Assembly (NCBI RefSeq): GCF_002878395.1
Contig: NC_061116.1
Span: forward strand, 118,594,427 to 118,658,426
Direction: 5' to 3'
DNA from: Capsicum annuum
Lineage: Eukaryota > Streptophyta > Magnoliopsida > Solanales > Solanaceae
DNA: 64,000 bases
Part shown: one piece after another, positions 55,750 to 64,000 of the stretch
How the letters are laid out: every line of letters begins with the position of its first letter
Position numbering within the stretch: position 1 is the stretch's first letter
Notes under the pieces: model-generated
Told to the model about the DNA's origin: nothing
Database searches by the model: none
The model's input: the letters and a program-made list of their open reading frames with translations, nothing else
Program-made: the position numbers and the translations under genes

Positions 55750-58261
55750 TGAAATGCCCCAAATCTAGTACCCAGAACGCTACACGGTGCTCATGACCCC
55801 AAAGGACCACAAGCTAACCCATGACTGATATCTGTACCTATATACTGCATAAAATACTAAATATTGCGGAAATATGCACATAAATTCCATAAGGTTCAAT
55901 ATTGAACATAATCTAAATAACATAATATCTGTGTGGGGTAATAGAATACCTAAAACAAAATTGAAAATACTGAAGTCTTAAACATGATAGCCTGCAAAGC
56001 CTCTAAACGTGGCTAAAACTGTTTGATTAGGGAGTTGCTGGGACATGTCCCTAACTAAATCCAACTAATAAAGTAATTAATGAGATAATAGTTAAATAAG
56101 CATGCCCTCGAAAGATGAGGACTCACTTCTAACTCTGACTGCTGAGATTGGGATCTACTGCTGCTCTGGAACTCATGTCTCTGAACCTATGGTATAAAAT
56201 ACCATAGCGCAAATACATCAGTATGATTGAATGTACTGGTATGCATATGAGGTAGGCTAAATGCATAGGGTTCATATGCATGAATGATAATAATAACAGA
56301 CTGACTATCATGAGCGTAAGAATACTTGCATGAGACATCATCACTGACACTGATATCGTGACAACATGATTACTGAATATGAATATTGATACATGATATA
56401 CTAATAACTGATATAACTAATAACATGAGTTATTATATCTGGCAGTCTTGGGTTGATTGTATCTGACAGTCCTAAATCTGATGGAACTATCTGAGTTCCG
56501 TACGAAACCAAGTTGACTATATCTAACAGCCCTGAAATCTGAAGAACTATCTGAGTTCTTTTACTGAGATTGATACTGAAACTGTGGGAAGTAGTCATCT
56601 AACCAACATGCCCCTAATGCGCCATTATGGCTGCGTTGGGTCCAATAGGTAACCCCAATTGGAAGGGTGTCAATACTGCTCCACTGGTAAGGACAAGTTG
56701 TGAGGACCCTATACTGGCAAGTGCTTAAAATGAGAACGGTTGGAACCCTAAACTAACAGGTTAAGCCATCTCATCAACCCTAGACTGACAGGTTAGATAT
56801 CTCAACCTATGCTAACTACGTAGTTCTTAAACACAAGGATTGCTTCTAAGAATCACACCCTAAACTAACAGGTGAGTTCCCATCCTTAAGTTCGCTTAGT
56901 GCTAATTTCCACTCCCATTTGAATAAACTCTGAACATGATTAACTAAAGTAAATGAAATATCGACTGAGTTACTAAATTGCGTGGACTGACGAAATACTA
57001 CTGATATCTGACAACTGACTGAGTTCATGAGATCATGGAGATTTCCTGAGTTAGAAGATTGTCTGAAGTCTAAGAATCATAGCTTGACTGAGAATATTTT
57101 TAAAACATGACATGGCTCTAGGCACATAGCTAATGTTTCGGGTACAAGTACCCCCAGGACTCGATAGAAGGAAACTGATGAACATAACTTACTTGAATAC
57201 ATAATAATCACCATAATACATTTATTAAAGCATTTCATCAAACATGTGATAGGCATAAACGTCTACATATATGGGAATTTTATGATATCATGCTAGTTGG
57301 GCATTTTCCTTCACCTAGGCATTTAATCAAACACATAGTAGGCATAGTATGTGTAAACCACATTATACAATAATTAAACATCATGCTTCAATTCTAATTT
57401 CATCATTCAAGGGTTTAATCATAGTTTTGCTTGAATATGTATCTATACTAATCAAACCCACATAGAATTTCTCACTCAACATGGAATAGAATTCAATTAC
57501 TACTTATCAACATGAACTAACACAGTCAAATCATGAAATTCATCAAGAAAATACATAACTTGAATTTAGAAAAAAGATTCTTGGACTTCATAGACGAAAA
57601 GGGTTCATGAATGAACACTATACAAACCTTAGTTCATGATTTTGTGAAGACTGGCGGAGAGACTTTTCTTGAAATTGAAACCCTAGCTTGTTCTTAAGAG
57701 AAACTTGAGTGAAACTAGTGTATTTTGGGTGAAGAATGGCTAAATCATGTGTTATTGGGTTTAAATAAGGGTGGAAAATTTACCCTTTTAACACTTGGAT
57801 GCGTCTTGAAATTTTAGTTAAAATTTCTCGAACAGGGCCCTTGGCGCGATGCAGCGCTATCGCGTCGTGCCACTAGAATTTGACAATTGGGAAAATGGGC
57901 AATGGCACAATGCGGATCCATCGTGTTGCCCTTTCTTTTGTGCCCTGGAAGTTTGGCGTATCGCGGGGGAAATCTCACTAAGACACTGGAATTGGACAAT
58001 TGCCATTTTAGCTTGTGGCACGGCGCGCCACTGACCAATATGGTGTTATTTTACGATGGGAACTTGAAATAGTCATAACTTCTTATCCGGTTATCAAATT
58101 TAGACAAATTTTATATTGATCGAAACCTTATTAACTTTCCCACATGATAGAAAGTGAAAATCTTAGAAATACCACATTTACAAATAAATGATTTATATTT
58201 CAAAGCAAGTTCTAACATCCTTGAGATAATTTCAAGCTAGGAAAAAGGCACGGGAATTACA
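55750..58261 (-). repeat. 3' LTR of third chromovirus
   Basis: It starts TGAAATGCCCCAAATC and ends CACGGGAATTACA, and is related to 1-998. Hairpin motifs lie near 56431-56447, 56455-56470 and 56512-56530. The GC-rich cassette at 57835-58035 has GGCGCGATGCAGCGC-type units; TTTAAATAAGG at 57760-57770 is TATA-like. Open frames over the cassette are not genes. Confidence 0.85.
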
Positions 58262-58278
58262 ATGTCTCCCCCTTGAGA
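58262..58278 (-). promoter_or_regulatory. Polypurine tract
   Basis: The complement reads CTCAAGGGGGAGACAT and abuts the LTR. Confidence 0.82.
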
Positions 58279-58586
58279 ACATTTTTCCTCAAATGAGACT
58301 GGATGAGAGGGGAAACAATAAGATAAACATGAATAACTGGAACATGATCTCATGACTGACATGATTGATAAGCTGAACATATAATACTGAACATGTATAT
58401 CTGATGCATGCGTAACTGATTCATGAATGCATGACTGAGTGTTCTGATGAACTAGGTTTCTTACAATGAGAAAAAATGTATGATGCATAGTTATATAACT
58501 GAACTGATGCATGAATGCATGACTGAATATGCAACGGTACTTGATACCAAGTTTGTGATGAACTCTAAACATGAAACTGAGTAAGC

Positions 58587-58822
58587 TTAAGGAGAACTGT
58601 TACCTTGAGCTTGATCTGAGTTGGCAGGAAAGAGGTAAGGATACTTGGTATGCATATCTGCTTCTGCTTCCCAAGTAGCTCCCTCGACAAACTAATTTTG
58701 CCACAGAACTTTAACTAGAGGGACTTTTTTGTTCCTCAATCTACGAGTCTGATAGTCTACCATTTCAACTGGAATCTCTTCATAAGAGAGGTTGTTCTGA
58801 AAATCGATGCTATGAATAGGGA
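58587..58822 (-). pseudogene. Chromodomain-like tail of pol
   Basis: The minus strand reads SIDFQNNLSYEEIPVEMVDY, RRLRNKKVPLVKVLW, then FVEGATWEAEADMHTKYPYL, ending at TAA 58587. It resembles 22946-23170. A stop interrupts the core. The codon that is TAG in the copies at 23171 and 40111 is CAT (His) here at 58812-58814, so this copy shows what the boundary looks like without that stop. Confidence 0.77.
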
Positions 58823-59350
58823 CTACAAATGCTGGGTCCCTATGTATTTCTTGAGCAAAGATACATGGAAGACTGGGTAAACTGAGGCTAGATTTGAAGT
58901 CAATTTGAGCTCATAAGCTACCTTATCGAAGAGACTGAGAATCTTGAAGGGACCGACATATCGGGGACTGAGCTTTTTCTTCTTGCCGAATCTCTTCACT
59001 CCCTTCATGGGAAAGATGTTTAGGTAGACATAATCACCAATCTTAAACCCGAGATCTTTTCTATGAACATCTGCATAAGACTTTTGTCATCTCTGAGCAG
59101 CCTGGAGTCTTTCTCAAATTAGCTGGACTTTTTCTAAGGCTTCATATACCAAGTCAGGCCCTATAACTGAGGCCTCACTAACTTCAAACCAACCAATCGG
59201 AGATCTACATCTCCTACCATAGAGAGCTTTGAATGGATCTATATGGATACTAGAATGATAACTATTGTTGTATGAAAATTCAATCAAAGAAAAGTGGTCA
59301 TCCCAACTACCCTTGGAATCAATTGCACATGTCCTTAGCATATCTTCTAG
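58823..59350 (-). pseudogene. Integrase C-terminal part
   Basis: The frame 59114-59341 begins MLRTCAIDSKGSWDDHFSLI, then FSYNNSYHSSIHIDPFKALY and RRCRSPIGWFEVSEAS. The frame 58823-59008 starts [20 protein letters not shown] and ends [11 protein letters not shown]. These are the post-core and GPF modules. They are separated by a frame change near 59080. Wording is close to the 23-24 kb copy. Confidence 0.83.
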
Positions 59351-59930
59351 AGTCTGAATGGTCCTTTCTGGTTGACTATCTGTCTAAGGATGAAAGGTTG
59401 TACTAAGATGAACTTGGGTATCAAGACCCTTTTGGAATTCTTTCCAAAATTAAGAGATGAATTAGGTACCTCTATCTGAGATAATGGACAATGAAACACC
59501 GTGCAATCTGACCAACTCTTTGATGTAGAGTTTGGTGTAATCCTTGGCTGAATAAGAGGTATGAACTAGAAGGAAATAGGCTAGTTTGGTTATTCTGTCT
59601 ACAATGACCCAGATTGAATCATGCCGTCTTCCCACTTCTTATTTGGAATAATGAACTCCTGTATATGACCACTAGGTTTCTGATGCTCTATCTTAACTTA
59701 TTGATATGTAGAGAACTTAGCCACAAACTATGCAATATATCTCTTCCTCCCACTCCACCAATAGATCTTCCGTAAGTCGTGGTACATCTTAGTGGCCCCT
59801 AGATGAATAGAGTTGTGTGCACCATGCTCTTTGGCAAGAATTTGCTGCCTCAAGACATCTACACCTGGAACACACAGAAGACCCTGACAGCGAAGAACAC
59901 TATCTCCCCCTAGGATAAAACCTTTATTCT
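59351..59930 (-). pseudogene. Integrase HHCC and core, first catalytic Asp deleted
   Basis: Comparison with 23840-24060 shows that about 50 bases are missing at 59624, between 'gaatcatgc' and 'cttcccac'. This removes the MDFVTGLP segment that holds the first Asp of the DDE triad. The core blocks around the second Asp and the Glu (near 59380-59500) are present in altered frames with stops. The HHCC region upstream (59690-59830) is also broken. Integration activity would be lost. Confidence 0.8.
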
Positions 59931-59978
59931 CTGATCTTTGACTAACTCTTTTAGCTTGAAAAGGCCAGGATCCCTGTC

Positions 59979-60480
59979 TTATTTTTCTTTCACCATAAAA
60001 ACTACAGATGATTCTGAACTACTCTGAACACATACACTACCCTTTGAAGAATTGACTAAATGAACGCCTAGTCTGGTAAGCTGATGGACCTCTTGAGCTA
60101 AATCCTTCTTGCTGTCCTCACCATGAGCAACACTACCCATGGACATTCTATTAAGAGCATCGGCCATAATGTTGTCCTTGCCCGGGTGCTAAAGGACACT
60201 GATGTCATAATCTTTCAAAAGATCTAACCACCTTCTCTGGCGAAGATTGAGATCTTTCTAAGAAAAGACATACTAAAGACACTTATGATATGTGAAGACA
60301 TCTACATGAACACCGTAGAGATAATTCCTCTAAATCTTTAAGGTGAATACTATGACTGCTAGCTCAAGATCATGAGTAGGATAATTCTCCTAATGGGGTC
60401 TAAGCTATCTGGATGCGTAGGCTATGACCTTACCATGCTGCATGAGGACACAACCTAAGCCCACTCTGGATACATCACAA
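59979..60480 (-). pseudogene. RNase H and linker, broken
   Basis: The frame 59979-60167 starts MADALNRMSMGSVAHGEDSK, the end of RNase H (usually VADALSR) and the linker. 60180-60480 carries the body: sequences for [18 protein letters not shown] (near 60410-60465) and [13 protein letters not shown] residues in separate frames. Several stops are visible. Confidence 0.8.
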
Positions 60481-61560
60481 TACACCACAAACCCATTTGA
60501 ACCATCTAGTAATGCTAGAACTAAAACAGAGGTGAGTTGAGTCTTCAACTCCTAAAAACACTTCTCATAAGGATCTGACCACTAAAATTGACTTTCTTCT
60601 GAGTCAATATGGACATAGGGGATGCAATAGAAGAAAATCCCTCAACAAACCGTTAGTAATAGCTAGCGAAACCCAAGAAACTCCTGATATCTGATGGAGA
60701 GATAGGGCGAGGCCAGTTTCTTACTGCTTTGGTCTTTTGAGGATCTAGTCTAATGCCATTACCTAAAACGATGTGATCAAGGAATGCTACTGACCTTAGC
60801 CAAAATTTGAACTTACTGAATTTGGTAAATAGCTGATTATCTCTAAGATTCTTATGTCCTGTTCTGAGATAGTCTGCGTGATCGTGCTCACTACGAAAAT
60901 AGACCAGAATATTATTTATGAAGACTATGATGAACATATCCAAGTACTGCTTGAACACCTGGTTTATCAAGTCTATGAAAACGGCTGGGGCATTAGTAAG
61001 ACCAAAGGATATAACTAAGAATTCAAAGCGACCATACCGAGTACGGAAAGCTATTTTCGAAATATCACATTCTCTGTCTCTGAGCTAATGATAGCCGGAT
61101 TTGAGGTCTATCTTAGAGTAATAGCTAGTACCCTAAATTTGGATAGACAAGTCATCAATTATAGGAAGAGAATTCTTGTTCTTGACTATGACCTTATTGA
61201 GTTGACGGTAATCAATGCACATTCTGATAGAATCATCTTTCTTGTGCACGAATAAGACTGGTGCACCCATCGGGGAAACATTGGGTCTGATGAATCCCTT
61301 ATCTAAGAGATCCTTCAACTGTTCCTTCAGTTCTTTGAGTTCTGTTGGTGCCATTCTATATGGTGGAATATAGGTAGGTTGAGTATCTAGAAGAAGATCA
61401 ATACCAAAGTCTATTTCCCTTTTAGGAAAAATTCCTTGCAGATTTTTAGGAAAGACGTCTGAATATTTATTCATAACTAGAATGATTCTAGACTAGGAGT
61501 CTCAAAACTAGAATCCTTAACATGAAAAAAATAATAGACACATCCCTTAGATATCAATTT
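60481..61560 (-). pseudogene. Reverse transcriptase with FINN in place of FIDD
   Basis: The frame 61133-61474 covers the linker and first RT blocks ([35 protein letters not shown]). The frame 60653-60970 starts [20 protein letters not shown] and continues [20 protein letters not shown] and RPISPSDIRSFLGFASYY. The catalytic FIDD is FINN: both Asp codons (60911-60916) read AAT, two G-to-A changes on the coding strand. RT would be inactive irrespective of the stops. Between the two frames the AKIDL region (about 61085-61130) is also shifted. Confidence 0.9.
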
Positions 61561-61579
61561 ACTTGCCCAAAGGTAGGAA

Positions 61580-61970
61580 ACAAGCTGACCTCTGAAAGCG
61601 GATACACTACCCTTCCACTCTAGGACAGGTTTATTTGGAAACTTAAACTAGACTATTCTGTTTCTACATTTGACTGTGGCATAGTAGGAATGAAGCCAAT
61701 CCACGTCAAGAATGACATCAAAATCAGTCATCTCTAATTCGACTAAGTCTGCTAAAGTGACTTTCTAAAATATCATAACCGGGCAGTTTATATGTTCTCT
61801 CTGGGCTATGATAGTTTTACCCACTAGGATAGAGACTGAAAAGGGCTCTGCTAGAATTTTGGGACTGACTCCAAAATTGCCTACTATATAAGGAGTGACA
61901 AAAGATAAAGAAGCTCCTAGATCTAGCAAAGCGTAAATATGCAATAAAAGATCTGTAACATACTAGTAAC
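61580..61970 (-). pseudogene. Aspartic protease region
   Basis: The minus strand reads ALLDLGASLSFVTPYIVGNF near the active site (61890-61945) and FDVILDVDWLHSYYATVKCR for the C-terminal block (61670-61730). Asp and GAS are kept, with Leu between, as in the copies at 26.3 and 43.3 kb. A stop in the middle (IF*KVT, near 61770) breaks it. It would process Gag-Pol. Confidence 0.78.
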
Positions 61971-62099
61971 TACGTCAAGAGAATTTTCCTGATCCTGTTG
62001 GGTCTAGAGAGCATACAGTCTATTTGAGCGTCGCCACTAGTAGCACTAAAAGTGGTGCACTGCTGATTTGGGCGATCTAACTAAGCTGCGGAATAATTC

Positions 62100-63083
62100 T
62101 TTTGACACTAGGAACCTGTTTGAGGACACTCTCGAACTCTGTGGCCTGGCTTGCGACATCTGAAACAAACATCACTACCAGATCTGCAAACACCATTGTG
62201 GCTCTAACCATAATTCTAACAAAGAGGATAAGTGCGGGTGCTACTAATATTGCCCTGAGACTGAGAGCTTGGCTCTCTATCTTTGAACTTAGGAGATGGA
62301 GCACTGGCTAAAGAAGGAGGTAGAACTGATGAGTTAGGACAAAACTTAGAACGATTTCCTTCTTCAGATTTAGGCTGAGCAAAGTTCAAACTACCTATCT
62401 TTGCTCACTTATTCTTCTTCTCCCTCATCGTAATATTTTGCTCCTTTATTTGCTGAGCATGAGTCATAAGTTTGGATAATGTCATGTCACTATTTAGCAT
62501 GTCAGACCTGCACGTATTTACCATGATATCATTCACCCCTGAAATGAACTTACTCATCATGGCTCTGTTATCTACAGCCACCTGAGGGGCATATCTGGCT
62601 AATTGAGTAAACTTAAGAGAATACTCTTTCACAATCATATTACCCCGCCTGAGTTTAATAAATTCCTGCACCTTGGATGCTCTAACCTCTAGGGGGAATA
62701 ATCTATCGAGGAACGTAGACGCAACTGATTGCAGCTAGCTTAGCACTCTCAACAGTATTTAAACTAGGTATGAGCAATATCCTATAACTGATTGCAGCTA
62801 GCACCCCCATGATGTCTGTCACCTTCTGTACCTGATCTAGGAATTTCTGAGGGTCCTCGTCTATCTTAGACCCGAGAAAGATTGAAGGATTTATTTAGGT
62901 GAAGTCCCAAATTTTGGCTGTAGCTGAATTGGCCACTGGGTTGGATAGAATGGTAGCTTTTCATTCATTGTGGGTAGCAACGGGCTAAGCAAGAGTAGTG
63001 AATGCGGCCCTAAACTCTACATGAAAAACATATTCTTCCAAGGGATCTTCTTGGATAGGCTAGGTTCTTCTCTTGGGAGCCAT
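62100..63083 (-). pseudogene. Gag with rearranged middle
   Basis: The start is at ATG 63083 (MAPKRRT). The frame 62405-62671 gives MQEFIKLRRGNMIVKEYSLK and QLARYAPQVAVDNRAMMSKF, the capsid end. The zinc knuckle near 62140-62185 reads CFRCRKPGHRVRECP, with all three Cys and the His kept. Between 62700 and 62800 the order is scrambled relative to 44130-44280: a block with AACTGATTGCAGCTAG occurs at both 62731 and 62786, and the segment with WYKQWK is missing. Stops occur in the first third. Confidence 0.82.
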
Positions 63084-63196
63084 ACTCTGAAATAAAAAGA
63101 ATAAGTAGATTAGACTGAGAGGTTGACTTGAGATTATGCTCACTGGCACGATAAGAATACTGAAAGAAGGGAAACTATTCCTAAAACATCTAATAG

Positions 63197-64000
63197 TATA
63201 ATACCCCAAAAAAATCCAAACCACTATTAGTGCCATGTTTCAAGCTCATGCATAGTACATCATAGTTATTTTATAGTTTTATGATCAAGTTAGATGTATA
63301 TTAGGTTTTCAAATAAATCCCAGCTATCAGACAAATCAAAACATTCCTTACCGATTGAATTCTTGTGAAGGATATTGCCATAGTCAACTTCAAATAAGCA
63401 TATCTCTCGTTTTACTAAGAATTATTGATCTCATGATCTACCAACCGATATATAATTGAATTATATTTCCAATGATATCAATTTGGTTAAAATCCGATAT
63501 CGAAGAAAAGAGTTATGCCCATTTTACTCCAGTATGTCAGCCTGGAAACTGAGTGACAACATTTCTGATGACTTATCACATTTCTAACGACATTTCTAAT
63601 GAATTATCACATTTCTGATGACATTTCTGATGACTTATCAGCAATGTCGTCAGGCTTAGGTAGAAATCCAAAAATTTCATCTCCCAGGTAACGACCTGGG
63701 CTGACGGGCTATCCCAGATCTGATGGCTTATCAGCCTATGTCGTCAGCTGATAATTTCAGCAACTGGGAGGTAATTTCTTGGGGATATTTTGGCATTTTT
63801 ACCTCACTCTAAACATGATATTAAAACCTTGAGAAGGCTATTATCCCATTATTTTCTCATTCTTCTCAAGAACAAGAACACTCTCTCCCAAAAGGGGTTA
63901 AACCCTAGTCAAGAAATATCAAGAACAAACCTAAGGATTTCTTCAAGAACCTTCAAGAAACATTAGATCTCTTTTAATAATCAAGCCAATTTCACCATAA
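63197..64000 (+). repeat. Gypsy LTR, left part (plus orientation, runs off window)
   Basis: It starts TATAATACCCC (from TGTAATACCCC). The following 'aaatccaaaccac', 'agtgccatgtttc' and 'agctcatgcatagtacat' align with the reverse complement of 31381-31200, so it is the same family in the opposite orientation. The U3-like cassette (63540-63770) consists of short repeats around ATTTCTGATGACTTATCA. Inserted in the gag leader of the third chromovirus after AATAG. Confidence 0.8.

Larger units (their letters stand above)
55750..63196 (-). mobile_element. Third chromovirus, 5' LTR missing
   Basis: It has a 3' LTR (55750-58261), a polypurine tract, pol and gag on the minus strand. It ends in the gag leader at 63196, where a plus-strand LTR begins, so the primer site and 5' LTR are gone. 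Pol lacks RT and integrase active-site residues (see entries). Confidence 0.88.

Noticed and set aside
57814..58072. Three overlapping frames on both strands
   Set aside because: All fall on the GC-rich U3 cassette of an LTR, where stops are rare by composition.

Overview
The window is repeat-dense plant nuclear DNA with no intact host gene that I can support. Almost all of it is nested, decayed LTR retrotransposons, plus one CACTA-type DNA transposon. The dominant family is Ty3/gypsy with a C-terminal chromodomain-like tail after integrase, 2.5-3 kb LTRs that start TGTAA.. and end ..TTACA, and an initiator tRNA-Met primer site. This matches the Tekay/Del chromoviruses. Large numbers of such elements, a Tnt1-like copia element and Stowaway-like MITE ends suggest a Solanaceae species (pepper, tomato or nightshade type). 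That assignment is inference from element style only.

Layout. 1-998 is the end of a minus-strand gypsy LTR. 999-3453 is a plus-strand gypsy pol remnant, with its LTR at 3454-5704 and 8726-8893. That LTR is split by a complete solo LTR (5705-8725). 8894-14153 is mostly unassigned, with a probable copia LTR (10152-10831), a probable gypsy LTR (10832-12909) and a promoter-like stretch near 13.5 kb. 14154-18300 is a 5'-truncated copia element on the minus strand. 18534-31381 is an LTR split by the best preserved element here, a 10.4 kb chromovirus (20036-30449) with a perfect ATTAC target duplication. 31382-32468 is an LTR-like repeat with a second copy at 54.85-55.75 kb. 32469-35016 is another LTR with a scrap of its element. 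35017-36849 and 47308-49269 form a gypsy element that has gag and protease but no pol. It is split by a second full-length chromovirus (36850-47307). 49270-53570 is a minus-strand CACTA transposase gene (tnp2, DUF4218 and DUF4216 parts). 53570-54850 is AT-rich with microsatellites and a tandem duplication. 55750-63196 is a third chromovirus lacking its 5' LTR, cut by a plus-strand LTR that begins at 63197 and runs off the window.

The genes do not form a pathway. They are repeated copies of gag, protease, reverse transcriptase (RT), RNase H, integrase and chromodomain, all interrupted by stops and frameshifts. Only the RT and integrase-core segments of the 20-30 kb element keep long frames with catalytic residues intact. 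The observations I rate highest concern the LTRs. Each LTR variant carries a different GC-rich or tandemly repeated cassette just upstream of its TATA-like box, and this differs even between the two LTRs of one element. A short hairpin motif (GACTGT-CAGAT-ACAGTC) recurs downstream of the TATA box. I found no convincing undescribed biological system.
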